Origin: DSOT01 sp052386775
GTDB taxonomy: Bacteria > Pseudomonadota > Gammaproteobacteria > Burkholderiales > SG8-41
Direction: 5' to 3'
Assembly (NCBI GenBank): GCA_052386775.1
Contig: JBQTJV010000034.1
Location: 1-45,810 of the forward strand
Length of the DNA stretch: 45,810 nt
Shown here one piece after another: positions 31,568 through 40,314 of this stretch. The notes beneath the pieces were generated by a model. The model saw only the letters and a program-made list of their open reading frames with translations, made no database searches and was not told the DNA's origin. How positions within the stretch are numbered: position 1 is the stretch's first letter; each line of letters opens with the position of its first letter. Both the position numbers and the translations under genes were made by a program.

Positions 31568-32569
31568 ATGAGATCGAGGATGCTTCATGCGGCGGCGCTT
31601 TTCGCACTTGCTGCGCTGCCTGCGCTGGCCCAGGACAAGTTTCCGTCCCACGCCATCACGATGATCGTGCCCTTCCCGCCGGGCGGGGTCGCGGACATCA
31701 CGGCGCGGCCGACAGCCGCGGCGATGGAAAAGGTGTTGAAGCAGCCGGTGGCGGTGACCAATCGCCCGGGTGCGGGCGGCGCGGTGGGCAATGCGGCCGT
31801 CGCTAACGCCAAGCCTGACGGTTATACGATATTGATGGCGCTCTCCAGCATCTCGGTGATTCCGGCGGCGGACGAGTTGTTCGACCGCAAGCCCGCGTAT
31901 TCGCTGAGCCAGTTCGCGCCGATCGCGTTGATCTCCGCGGATCCCACTTTTCTCACGGTGCGAGCCGACAGTCCGTGGAAAACCGCAAAGGACTTCGTCG
32001 CCGATGCGAAAAAGAAAGCCGGCCAGTTCTCCTTTTCTTCCTCCGGCGTCTACGGCGCGCTGCACATGCCCATGGAAATGTTCATGCATGCCGCCGGGAT
32101 CAAGATGCGGCACGTGCCGACCACGGGCGGCGGGCCTGCGCTCAACGCGCTGCTCGGCGGGCACGTGGACGTGACGGCGGGCGGACCGGCCGCCATCTCC
32201 GGGCATGTGCAGGGCGGCAAGCTGCGGCCGCTCGCCGGTTGGGGCACCAAGCGGCATCCGGCCTATCCCGACGTGCCGACGTTCAAGGAACTGGGGTACG
32301 ACGTGGAGTACTTCATCTGGGCCGGCATGTTTGCACCGGCCGCCACCCCCGAGCCGGTGATGAAAGTGCTGCGCGAGGCAGCGCGCAAGGCGGTCGAGGA
32401 TCCGGATTTCAAAGGGCAGATGCAGAAAGTCAATTCGCCTGTCGTCTACATGGATGCGCCCGAATTCCGCAAGTATTGGGAAGCGGATGCGAAACGGCTC
32501 GCTGCGGCGGTGAAGGTCGTCGGGAAAGTGGAAACCAAGCCCGCACCCAAGCCCGACGCGCCGAAATAG
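31568..32569 (+). CDS. tctC: Bug/TctC-family receptor of a complete TTT operon
   Basis: 333 residues. The signal peptide ends near ALAQD. MIVPFPPGGVADITARP, VTNRPGAGGAVGNA, RHVPTTGGGPALNA and VPTFKELGYDVEYF fit the family, though the RHVPTTGGG segment differs from the common HVPYKG. It ends with a Lys/Pro-rich tail. AAGAGGAGAGAAACC precedes ATG 31568. Downstream tctB begins 10 bases after its stop, so this is the receptor that serves the adjacent membrane pair. Ligand: probably a carboxylate, not determinable. Confidence 0.93.
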   Translation: MRSRMLHAAALFALAALPALAQDKFPSHAITMIVPFPPGGVADITARPTAAAMEKVLKQPVAVTNRPGAGGAVGNAAVANAKPDGYTILMALSSISVIPAADELFDRKPAYSLSQFAPIALISADPTFLTVRADSPWKTAKDFVADAKKKAGQFSFSSSGVYGALHMPMEMFMHAAGIKMRHVPTTGGGPALNALLGGHVDVTAGGPAAISGHVQGGKLRPLAGWGTKRHPAYPDVPTFKELGYDVEYFIWAGMFAPAATPEPVMKVLREAARKAVEDPDFKGQMQKVNSPVVYMDAPEFRKYWEADAKRLAAAVKVVGKVETKPAPKPDAPK

Positions 32570-32579
32570 CGCGGCAGGC

Positions 32580-33074
32580 ATGGCGGAAACCGGGCAAGCG
32601 CCCGCCGAAGAAGGGAAGCGGGTGCCCTGGCGCCTGCGCAGCGATCAGTTTTCCGGACTGCTGCTGGTCGTGCTCGCGGGCTATGTCGCGTGGGAGAACC
32701 GCGTCTATCCCCTGGGCTCGCTCCACGAACCCGGTCCGGGGTATATGCCGCTGCTGATCGCGGCATTTCTCGGTGCGATGGGTTTGCTGATCGTGCTGTT
32801 GGGTGGACGCTCGCAGCCGCTCGCTGAGATTCGCTGGTCCGAAACCACGCGTGCACTCGTCATCCTGCTCGCGTGCGGGGTTGGCGCCTTCGCGCTCGAG
32901 CGCATCGGCTACCGCCTCACCGTGATCGCGCTCCTCATATTCTTTCTGGGCGTCGTCGAGCGCAAACGGCCCGTGCCGGTGGCGCTCGTCGCGTTCGGCT
33001 TCGGCGTGATTTCCTATTACATCGTCGGCACGCTGCTGCACGTGCCGCTGCCGCGCAGTCCCTGGGGTTTCTGA
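32580..33074 (+). CDS. tctB: TctB-family small membrane subunit of a TTT transporter
   Basis: 164 residues with four predicted transmembrane helices (about 20-40, 55-75, 88-108, 112-150 as a longer hydrophobic region), GPGYMPLLIAAFLGAMG being typical of TctB. TctB is required for transport but its exact role is unclear. Its stop TGA shares one base with the tctA start (TGATG), indicating translational coupling. Confidence 0.9.
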   Translation: MAETGQAPAEEGKRVPWRLRSDQFSGLLLVVLAGYVAWENRVYPLGSLHEPGPGYMPLLIAAFLGAMGLLIVLLGGRSQPLAEIRWSETTRALVILLACGVGAFALERIGYRLTVIALLIFFLGVVERKRPVPVALVAFGFGVISYYIVGTLLHVPLPRSPWGF

Positions 33075-34594
33075 TGGAGTCCACGCTGCACAATCTGCTG
33101 CTGGGATTCTCCGTTGCGCTCGATCCGGCGATATTGGTATATGCCTTCGCCGGATGCATCATCGGCACGCTCGTGGGCATGATGCCGGGATTGGGGCCGC
33201 TCGCCGGCATAAGCCTGCTGCTCCCTGCGACATTCGGCCTCAATCCCATCATCGCGGTGGTGCTGCTCGCGGGGGTCTATTACGGCGCCATGTATGGCGG
33301 CTCGACGACCTCGATCCTGGTGCGCATACCGGGGGAGGCGGCGTCGGTGATGACCTGCATCGATGGCTACGAGATGACCAAGAACGGGCGTGCAGGGCCC
33401 GCGCTGGCCATCGCCGCCATCGGTTCGTTCATCGCGGGCACGGTCGGCGTGATCGGCCTGATGCTGCTCGCGCCCACGCTCGCATCTTTCGCGCTGCGCT
33501 TCGGCCCGCCGGAATACACGGCATTGTTGATGATGGGTCTTTTCATACTCGCTTACATGAGCGGGGGCTCGACGGTCAAAACGCTCGCCTCGGCGGCGCT
33601 GGGGCTGCTCCTGGGCATGATCGGCATCGACGTGATGAGCGGTTATACGCGTTTCAGTTTTGATGTCGTCGAGTTGGGCGACGGTGTTGGCATCGTGCCG
33701 GTTGCGGTCGGTCTTTTCGGAATCTCGGAGATCCTGCTTACCGCGGGACAGGCTGCGGCACCGAAAGTGCAACGGCCACGATTGCGCGACCTGGTGCCCT
33801 CACGGGAAGACTTCCGGCTGTCCGCGGGTCCGATCGCGCGCGGCAGCATCCTCGGATTTCTGATCGGCATCATTCCCGGGTCGGCCCATATCATTTCATC
33901 TTTCGTCTCGTATGGCATCGAGCGACGGCTCGCCAGGGACCCGGACCGCTTCGGCAAGGGCGCCATCGAAGGCGTCGCCGGGCCGGAGTCGGCAAACAAC
34001 GCCGCGGCGACGGGCGCGTTTGTCCCGATGATGGCGCTCGGCATTCCCACCAGCCCGGTGACCGCGGTCATGATCGCGGCCATCATGGTGCACGGAATCC
34101 TGCCCGGCCCGATGCTCATCAGCCAGCAGCCGCAGCTTTTCTGGGGGTTCGTCGCCAGCATGTACGTCGGCAATGTCGTGCTGCTCATCCTGAATCTGCC
34201 GATGGTCGGGCTGTTCGTGAACCTGCTGCGCATCCCGTATGCCTATCTCTATCCATGCATACTTGCCTTTTGCATACTCGGCACATATTCCGTCGCCAAC
34301 AGCCTGATCGACGTCTGGATCATGCTGATCATGGGGGGCATCGGCTACGTGCTGCGCAAGTTGCAGTTCGATCTGGCGCCGATTGCGCTGGGATTGGTTC
34401 TGGCGCCCATGCTGGAGTTGAGCCTGCGCCAGTCGCTGGCCATGAGCGCCGGCGATTACGGCATTTTTCTGGAGCGCCCCATCGCGACGACGATGCTCGC
34501 GCTGGGTGTGGTGCTGTTCGTGTTTGCGCTGCGGCCGCTGTTCTTCACGAAGGGCCGGGACTGGCGTAAGGAGATGGGGCTGGAGCAGCAGTGA
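33074..34594 (+). CDS. tctA: TctA-family large membrane subunit of a TTT transporter
   Basis: 506 residues with about a dozen hydrophobic segments. The family motif GMMPGLGPLAGISLLLP sits near residue 35, and the repeat-related motif GIIPGSAHIISSF near residue 265 is altered compared with the usual PGxG pattern. AMYGGSTTSIL and GAFVPMMALGIPTSPVTA are also family segments. It forms the sodium- or proton-driven channel that takes the ligand from the Bug receptor. It is the only TctA in the window and may be shared by orphan receptors. Confidence 0.94.
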   Translation: MESTLHNLLLGFSVALDPAILVYAFAGCIIGTLVGMMPGLGPLAGISLLLPATFGLNPIIAVVLLAGVYYGAMYGGSTTSILVRIPGEAASVMTCIDGYEMTKNGRAGPALAIAAIGSFIAGTVGVIGLMLLAPTLASFALRFGPPEYTALLMMGLFILAYMSGGSTVKTLASAALGLLLGMIGIDVMSGYTRFSFDVVELGDGVGIVPVAVGLFGISEILLTAGQAAAPKVQRPRLRDLVPSREDFRLSAGPIARGSILGFLIGIIPGSAHIISSFVSYGIERRLARDPDRFGKGAIEGVAGPESANNAAATGAFVPMMALGIPTSPVTAVMIAAIMVHGILPGPMLISQQPQLFWGFVASMYVGNVVLLILNLPMVGLFVNLLRIPYAYLYPCILAFCILGTYSVANSLIDVWIMLIMGGIGYVLRKLQFDLAPIALGLVLAPMLELSLRQSLAMSAGDYGIFLERPIATTMLALGVVLFVFALRPLFFTKGRDWRKEMGLEQQ

Positions 34595-34660
34595 CGACGC
34601 ATATGGCATGCTTCGTGCATAGACCGAGCCGTCATATTTTTCCGCCGCTGGAGACAGCTC

Positions 34661-34747
34661 GTGGCCAAGGCGCTCATCTGGATAGTCGTCGTCATTTTTC
34701 TGATCGGACTGCTGGTCGTCCTGGGCGTTTTCAATCTCATCTTCTGA
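34661..34747 (+). CDS. Membrane microprotein, 28 residues
   Basis: GTG 34661 with GGAG seven bases ahead opens a frame coding MAKALIWIVVVIFLIGLLVV and a short GVFNLIF end. It is one transmembrane helix with a Lys at the N-terminus. I have the impression of similar single-helix proteins in betaproteobacteria, but no family name. It lies 66 bases after tctA and 125 before the methyltransferase array. Confidence 0.6.
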   Translation: MAKALIWIVVVIFLIGLLVVLGVFNLIF

Positions 34748-34872
34748 CGCTCGCGGCACCTGCCCTGCAAGACGTGCAGCGGTGATGTCCCTTTGCTAAT
34801 ACAGTAAGCACGCTCGCTCGAGGAGTCCGGGCGGGCCCGCCGTCGCGACACGAGCGACGTGCAGTAATTACA

Positions 34873-35829
34873 ATGCCGTCTACAATTTGCACGGCCTGCA
34901 GGGAGAACACGATCAGGAAAAGCAGCCATTCCCGCCGCCCGTTCGTTCATCGCGGCCAGCTTCCGGTCATTGTCTTTATCCTGGCTGCGGCGGGCGCGGC
35001 GCTCGCGTTCGCGGCAGACATCGTGCGCAGCGGCGGACCCTACGTTCCCACGCCGCAGGATGTCGTCGACAAGATGCTCGAGGTCGCCGAGGTCTCGTCC
35101 AATGATTTCGTCATGGATCTGGGGTCCGGCGATGGGCGCATCGTGTTGACGGCGGCGAGCCGTCATCAGGCGCGGGGCAGGGGCATTGAAATCGACAGCG
35201 ACCTGGTCGATCAGAGCAACCGCGAGGCACATCGCCGCGGGCTTGAACCGCTCGTGCAGTTTCGGAGTGAGGACGCGTTGAAGACCCGCATCGACGAGGC
35301 GAGCGTGCTGACGCTCTATCTGCTGCCGGAGTTGATGAACCTGCTGCGCGATCGCATCTACAGCGAGCTGAAGCCGGGGGCGCGGGTGGTGTCGCACGAT
35401 TTCCGGTTCAACGACTGGATTCCCGATCGCAGCGTAACGATCGAAATCGACGAGAAATACGGCAGCGCCGGCGCCTGGCAATCGACCATCTACTTGTGGA
35501 TAGTGCCGGCAAAAATCGCGGGACGCTGGCGCGCCACCATTGACGCTGAGGAGCGGCAGCGTTACCTGTTTTCCTTTTCGCAGCATTTCCAGCGGGTCGC
35601 GGGTGAGGCGTATCTCGGCACGACTCGCGTTGCGCTGAGAGATGTCCGCCTCGCCGGCAATCGCCTCGCGTTCACGCTCGCCGCGGCAGACGGGTCGGAC
35701 TTGGCGCGCCGTTTTTCCGGGACGATCGACGGAAACACGATCCGCGGGGCGATCGAATCGCCACAGGGCAGCGTACCCTGGAGTGCCGCTCGCGTTGACA
35801 GCGTCAAGTCGGCGCGGCATCTGCAGTGA
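34873..35829 (+). CDS. Exported aKMT-like methyltransferase, array member 1
   Basis: 318 residues. A long basic N-terminal region (1-31) precedes a hydrophobic segment (about 32-47, ending AFAAD), a signal peptide or anchor. YVPTPQDVVDKML (57-69) and the SAM motif MDLGSGDGRIV (81-91) follow, then GIEID, LTLYLLPELMNLL and RVVSHDF. After LWIVPAKIAGRWRA comes a C-terminal domain of about 110 residues rich in predicted strands. The catalytic half closely resembles the archaeal protein-lysine methyltransferase aKMT. The start ATG lacks a ribosome site, so the N-terminus is uncertain. Substrate unknown. Confidence 0.8.
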   Translation: MPSTICTACRENTIRKSSHSRRPFVHRGQLPVIVFILAAAGAALAFAADIVRSGGPYVPTPQDVVDKMLEVAEVSSNDFVMDLGSGDGRIVLTAASRHQARGRGIEIDSDLVDQSNREAHRRGLEPLVQFRSEDALKTRIDEASVLTLYLLPELMNLLRDRIYSELKPGARVVSHDFRFNDWIPDRSVTIEIDEKYGSAGAWQSTIYLWIVPAKIAGRWRATIDAEERQRYLFSFSQHFQRVAGEAYLGTTRVALRDVRLAGNRLAFTLAAADGSDLARRFSGTIDGNTIRGAIESPQGSVPWSAARVDSVKSARHLQ

Positions 35830-35961
35830 CGGCAGAATTTGCCGCGAGGCTTCCGGGTTCGTGTGCCCGTGGACTGTCCTGTCGCCTTAGGCTATCTGGC
35901 GGGCGGAAGCTCGATTAAGATATCGCCGCAGCACGGCATGCGTGCACAGGAGGGACAGGCG

Positions 35962-36705
35962 GTGCTCATGAAAACGATGCGATGGATGTTGGTTGCGCTG
36001 GGCGTGCTGATCGCGGGTTGCGCATCGCAGGAGCCGGCGCCGCCTTATTTCTGGATCGTGCACGACCGGGACCGCAGCGATGCGGACCGGGTGACCGACC
36101 AGCGGCGCAAGCCGGAAAAGCTGCTGGAGTTCTACGAGGTGCGCCCCGGGATGCGGGTGCTGGATATGGGGGCGGGCGGCGGTTACAACACCGAGTTGCT
36201 GGCACGCGTGGTCGGTCCGTATGGCACGGTCTACGCGCAGAACAACTCGTACATGCTGGAAAAATTCATCCGAGGCCGCTTCGACGAGCGGCTCAAGAAG
36301 AGTGTCATGTCGCGCGTGGTGCATCTGGTGCGCGAGTTCGACGACCCGGTGCCGCCGGATGTCCGCAACCTGGACCTGGCCACCTTCAACTTCGTCTACC
36401 ACGACACGGTCTGGCTCGGCGTGGACCGCGCCCGGATGAACCGCGCGATATACAACGCGCTCAAGCCCGGCGGGATCTACATCGTGGCCGACCATGCAGC
36501 GCGGCCCGGCACCGGGACAGATGCCGCGAAATCGCTGCATCGCATAGACGAAAACGTGGTACGCGCGGAAGTGCAGGCGGCTGGCTTCCGGCTGGTGGAC
36601 GAGGCGCTTTTTCTTCGCAACCCGGAGGATCCCAGAGATGCCTCGGTATTCAAGCCCAGGATCCCGAACGACGAGTTCGTGCTGAAATTCCAGAAACCAA
36701 AATGA
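35962..36705 (+). CDS. COG4798-like methyltransferase with lipobox, array member 2
   Basis: 247 residues. The start GTG 35962 (AGGAGG eight bases ahead) gives MLMKTMRWMLVALGVLIAGC, a lipoprotein signal with lipobox LIAGC. The methyltransferase domain contains DRSDADRVTDQRRKP, the SAM motif VLDMGAGGGYNTELLA and VYHDTVWLG, as in COG4798 predicted methyltransferases. It is a different class-I subfamily from its neighbours: no YVPTP motif and no C-terminal extension. Next gene starts 19 bases downstream. Confidence 0.83.
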   Translation: MLMKTMRWMLVALGVLIAGCASQEPAPPYFWIVHDRDRSDADRVTDQRRKPEKLLEFYEVRPGMRVLDMGAGGGYNTELLARVVGPYGTVYAQNNSYMLEKFIRGRFDERLKKSVMSRVVHLVREFDDPVPPDVRNLDLATFNFVYHDTVWLGVDRARMNRAIYNALKPGGIYIVADHAARPGTGTDAAKSLHRIDENVVRAEVQAAGFRLVDEALFLRNPEDPRDASVFKPRIPNDEFVLKFQKPK

Positions 36706-36724
36706 GCGTGGCAGGAGAACCGAT

Positions 36725-37603
36725 ATGAGCAAGTTAACGGGGTTGAGGCGAGCGGTATGCGCCATCGGGATCGTCATGTGCGTCATGCCGGCCTGCGCGC
36801 AGGAAAAGAGCAAGGAACCGGACCGGACTGGCGGCCCTTACGTTCCTACGCCGCAGGTGGTGGTCGATGAAATGCTGCGCATGGCGCGCGTCAATGCCAA
36901 CGACTTCGTCATGGACCTCGGGTCGGGCGACGGCATCATCGTGCTGACGGCGGCGAAGCAGTTCAAGGCGCGCGGGATCGGCATCGAGATCGACCCGGAG
37001 CTGGTGAAGCTCAGCAACGACTCGGCGCGGCGGGCGGGCCTGGCCGATCGCGCCTCTTTTGAGGTGCAGGATGTCTTCAAGGCGGACCTCAGCCGAGCCA
37101 CCGTGCTGACGCTGTACCTGCTGCCTTCGATGATGGCCAATCTCCAGACCAAGATCTTCAGCGAACTGAAGCCGGGTGCGCGTGTGGTATCGCACGACTA
37201 TCACTTCGGCGACGACTGGCGCCCCGATGACCACATCACCTTCGACGTGCCGGAAAAGGAAAAAGTCAATGGCGTGCCAAGCGCGACGATCTATCTGTGG
37301 GTGGTGCCGTCGAAAGTCGCCGGGAAGTGGCGGCTGAAAATCGACGGTGCCGGCAACAGCGAGTACGACCTGAACCTGAAGCAGCGTTTTCAGAACCTCG
37401 ACGGCAGCGCGCTGGCCAACGGGAAGAGCGTCAATCTGGAGATTCCGCAGCTGCGCGGGGAGGAGATCCGCTTCGCGGTGAACGCGGGGACGGGACGGCA
37501 TGTGTTTTTCGGACGAGTGCGCGGCCATGCCATGGAAGGCAAAGTGCAGCTCGGAACCGGAAAAGGCACGGCGCGCTGGAGCGCAACCCGGGTGAGCGGC
37601 TGA
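36725..37603 (+). CDS. Exported aKMT-like methyltransferase, array member 3
   Basis: 292 residues. The signal peptide ends near ACAQEK (about 25). YVPTPQVVVDEML (39-51) and MDLGSGDGIIV (63-73) follow; here the Arg of GDGRI is Ile. VLTLYLLPSMMANL, RVVSHDY and the WxPDD loop are conserved. The C-terminal domain starts at VAGKWRLKIDG and has FQNLDGS, RGEEIRFAV and VRGHAMEGKVQ. GGCAGGAG precedes the start. It is the last plus-strand gene before the opposing spermidine-synthase-like gene (20 bases between stops). Confidence 0.85.
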   Translation: MSKLTGLRRAVCAIGIVMCVMPACAQEKSKEPDRTGGPYVPTPQVVVDEMLRMARVNANDFVMDLGSGDGIIVLTAAKQFKARGIGIEIDPELVKLSNDSARRAGLADRASFEVQDVFKADLSRATVLTLYLLPSMMANLQTKIFSELKPGARVVSHDYHFGDDWRPDDHITFDVPEKEKVNGVPSATIYLWVVPSKVAGKWRLKIDGAGNSEYDLNLKQRFQNLDGSALANGKSVNLEIPQLRGEEIRFAVNAGTGRHVFFGRVRGHAMEGKVQLGTGKGTARWSATRVSG

Positions 37604-37623
37604 TCAGCGCTCCGGCCCGGCCG

Positions 37624-39222
37624 TCAGTTCATCAGCAGCGCGGGCGGCACGCCCTCCACCACCGATCGGCGGTAGGCCATCTGGGTGGTGGCAAAATCGT
37701 GCGCGCCGGCGTTGAGCGCATCGGTCACGACCCGCCCTCCGGCCATGGCCTCCCGCTCCACCGAACGCGGGTTTGCCAGCATGCTCCACAGGGTATCGGC
37801 GTGGCGTTCCGGGACGTAATCGAGCGTCACCCTGACCGGTTCAGGCAACGCGCGCGGCGCGGCAACCAGAAAACTGTTGAGCTGCAATGCCCGCCAGTCC
37901 GGACGGTACAGCGCCACAGCGGGCAACTCCGCGCGCAGCGTCGTCAGCAGATGCGCGTAACCTCTCGGCCGTTCCAGGTCGGCAAAGGTGTTGAAGACCG
38001 CGACCGCATCCTCGGCGAGGCAATGCCTGAGATCGCGGAAGAATTCCCGGGTGACGAGGTAGTCCGGCGTGCCGTCGCCGTGAAACAGATCCACCACCAC
38101 CACGTCGTAGCGCTTCGGGCACGCGCGCACGAAGGCTCGGGCATCGGTGAGATGCACGCGCACCCGGCCGGGATCGAAACCGAAATAGCGCTGCGCGAGA
38201 TAGGGCGACGCCGGATCGATTTCCACAACGTCCACCGCCACGCCGCGCCGGGAAAGCTGCATCGGCACCACGCCCGCGCCTAGCCCGAGGACCAGCGCCG
38301 AGCGCATGGCCGGACGATAGGCGTAGGCGAGCGCTTCGAGCGCGTACGTATAGTAGGAGAGCGAGCGCCCGCGGGAGTCGACCGTGTTCTGCGTGAGTCC
38401 GTCGTGAAAATAGATTCGCACGAACTCTTCGCTTTGCGCTTCCGGCTTGCTGCGCAGGACTTTCACCGTTCCGAAAAGCGAGCCGTAGCTTGCTTCGACC
38501 TGCCATATCCGTCCGGCATAGGCGACCGGCTGCATGCGCCCGGTGTAGGCGTCCGCCTGCCACAAAAGCAGCAGCGAGGCCGCGGCAGCCACGATCGCGG
38601 TTATTGCAACGGAGGGACGAGTTGCCAGCCGTATCGTAGGTGTGGCCGCCATCGCGAGCGAAAGCAAGGCGAGGATCAGGGCCACCGCGAGCGTCGCCGC
38701 AAAATTGCTGAGATACGGCGTCAGGCCGAACGCGGTGACCAGCACGCCGGCGACCGAGCCGATGGTGCTGACAAAAAACACTCTGCCGGCGCCCGCATCG
38801 CCCGCGCGTTTTTCCATCTTGTGCAACATGATGGCGACCAGCAGCGGGTTCATGGCCGACGTTGCCACCAGCGGCAGAAAAAGCAGGATCATGCACGCGG
38901 CAAAGGCGCCGAAGACCAGGCTCCATCCTGCAAGCGGCGAGAACAGATGCGGGTAGGCGAGACACGCAGCGACGATGGACAGTGCCGCCACCGCCGGCAT
39001 CATGGCGTAGCACTGCATGAGGCGCTGCATCGTCCTGCCACCCGCGCTGCCCGCATAGCGCCCCCCGGCCCAGTACCCCAGCGCAAGGGACACCAGCGTG
39101 ATCGAGAGGATGCCCGTCCAGATGTAGAGACTCACACCGAAGTAGGGGGTCATGATGCGGGAGGCGAGCAGTTCAAGCGCCAGGATTGCGCCGCCGGAGA
39201 GAAAGATGACGGTGTAGAGCAT
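37624..39222 (-). CDS. Membrane-fused spermidine-synthase-like protein
   Basis: 532 residues. The first roughly 210 residues hold several hydrophobic helices (starting MLYTVIFLSGGAILALELLASR, then LYIWTGILSITLVSLALGYW). The C-terminal part is a SpeE-like Rossmann fold: SALVLGLGAGVVPMQL, VDVVEIDP, LTDARAFV and YDVVVVDLFHGDGTPDYL. Such fused proteins are known but mostly uncharacterised; true spermidine synthases use decarboxylated SAM and putrescine. Whether the catalytic part faces the cytoplasm or periplasm cannot be fixed by eye. The start at 39222 fits the family LELLASR context; a longer frame adds an unlikely leader. Confidence 0.87.
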   Translation of the reverse strand: MLYTVIFLSGGAILALELLASRIMTPYFGVSLYIWTGILSITLVSLALGYWAGGRYAGSAGGRTMQRLMQCYAMMPAVAALSIVAACLAYPHLFSPLAGWSLVFGAFAACMILLFLPLVATSAMNPLLVAIMLHKMEKRAGDAGAGRVFFVSTIGSVAGVLVTAFGLTPYLSNFAATLAVALILALLSLAMAATPTIRLATRPSVAITAIVAAAASLLLLWQADAYTGRMQPVAYAGRIWQVEASYGSLFGTVKVLRSKPEAQSEEFVRIYFHDGLTQNTVDSRGRSLSYYTYALEALAYAYRPAMRSALVLGLGAGVVPMQLSRRGVAVDVVEIDPASPYLAQRYFGFDPGRVRVHLTDARAFVRACPKRYDVVVVDLFHGDGTPDYLVTREFFRDLRHCLAEDAVAVFNTFADLERPRGYAHLLTTLRAELPAVALYRPDWRALQLNSFLVAAPRALPEPVRVTLDYVPERHADTLWSMLANPRSVEREAMAGGRVVTDALNAGAHDFATTQMAYRRSVVEGVPPALLMN

Positions 39223-39233
39223 GGTGGTTCGGG

Positions 39234-39239
39234 TATAAT
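39234..39239 (+). promoter_or_regulatory. Possible -10 element of the second half of the array
   Basis: TATAAT on the plus strand in the divergent region between the spermidine-synthase-like gene and array member 4. No good -35 lies 17 bases upstream, so the call is tentative. Confidence 0.3.
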
Positions 39240-39363
39240 TCCGCGACTTCGAAGTTGCGCCGTTTCGGCGGTGCACGCGAATCTAACACAACAATCGTAT
39301 GGCCAGAGGTTCCGGGCGGCGCTCCGAGGAGGCGATAACCTGTCCGATTTTAGGGGTGCGCAC

Positions 39364-40311
39364 GTGCGATATCCGACGAAATTGTCTGAACACCTGGGCC
39401 GCGGGGCCGGTGCCGCCGCAATTCTGATTCTGCCACTGCTCGCGCCGCATGCCGAAGCGCAACAGCCGCGCGTTCCGTACGTCCCGACGCCGCAGGAGGT
39501 GGTGGAGCGCATGCTGCAGATTGCGAAAGTGACTGCCAAGGATTACCTGATCGACCTTGGCTCGGGCGACGGGCGCATCGTCGTCACCGCCGCAAAGAAG
39601 CACGGCGCGCGGGGCTTCGGCGTCGATCTCAATCCCGAGCGTATCCGCGAGGCCAACGAAAACGCCAAAGCGGCCGGCGTGCTGGACAAGGTCTCGTTTT
39701 ATCAGCGCGATCTCTTCGAGACCGATCTCAGCGAAGCCACGGTCATCACCATGTACCTGCTGCCGCGGGTCAATATGGAATTGCGCCCGAAGCTGCTCGA
39801 CCTCAAGCCGGGAACGCGCATCGTGTCCCACGACTTCTCGATGGAAGACTGGAAACCCGACGTTCACCTGAAGGTGGACGCGAAGGAAAAGTACGGCGGT
39901 TCCGGCGGAGAGAGCGACATTTATTTCTGGGTGATCCCGGCCAAGGTCGGCGGTGGCTGGCGGTGGGAGCTGCCCGTTGCCGGCAAGCCGCGCGGGTATC
40001 AGGTGACGCTGAATCAGAAATTCCAGATGCTGACGGGCTCGGTGAGAGTTGATGGTCGCGATGCGCCCATACAGAATGCCCGCCTGCGCGGCGAGCAGAT
40101 CAGTTTTGTATTCACGGCGCCTGTCGAAGGCGCGCCGGTGAAGCACGAGGTGTCCGGTTCCGTGGACGGAGAAACGATGGCAGGAACGGCGCGCCTGTCG
40201 GGCGGCAAGATCCAGGCGCTGCTCGAATGGTCCGCCCGCCGCACTGCCAAGCCCGCCGCAACGCCGGCGGCGGCGACGCCCGCGGGCATCGCATTGCATT
40301 CCTCACGCTAA
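39364..40311 (+). CDS. Exported aKMT-like methyltransferase, array member 4
   Basis: 315 residues. The GTG at 39364 (AGGGG upstream) gives a signal peptide ending AEAQQ (about 32). YVPTPQEVVERML (39-51), IDLGSGDGRIVVTAAKK (63-79), TVITMYLLPRVNMEL, RIVSHDF and YFWVIPAKV are intact. The C-terminal domain has FQMLTGSVRVDGRD, LRGEQISFVF and VSGSVDGETMAG, then an Ala/Pro-rich end. The frame stays open far upstream on this strand only because it is antisense to the membrane protein gene. The next gene begins 3 bases after its stop. Confidence 0.85.
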   Translation: MRYPTKLSEHLGRGAGAAAILILPLLAPHAEAQQPRVPYVPTPQEVVERMLQIAKVTAKDYLIDLGSGDGRIVVTAAKKHGARGFGVDLNPERIREANENAKAAGVLDKVSFYQRDLFETDLSEATVITMYLLPRVNMELRPKLLDLKPGTRIVSHDFSMEDWKPDVHLKVDAKEKYGGSGGESDIYFWVIPAKVGGGWRWELPVAGKPRGYQVTLNQKFQMLTGSVRVDGRDAPIQNARLRGEQISFVFTAPVEGAPVKHEVSGSVDGETMAGTARLSGGKIQALLEWSARRTAKPAATPAAATPAGIALHSSR

Positions 40312-40314
40312 GAC

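Noticed and set aside
38404..39363. A long upstream extension of array member 4 on the plus strand
   Set aside because: It lies antisense to the spermidine-synthase-like gene, has His/Arg-rich shadow composition, and the signal peptide begins only at 39364.
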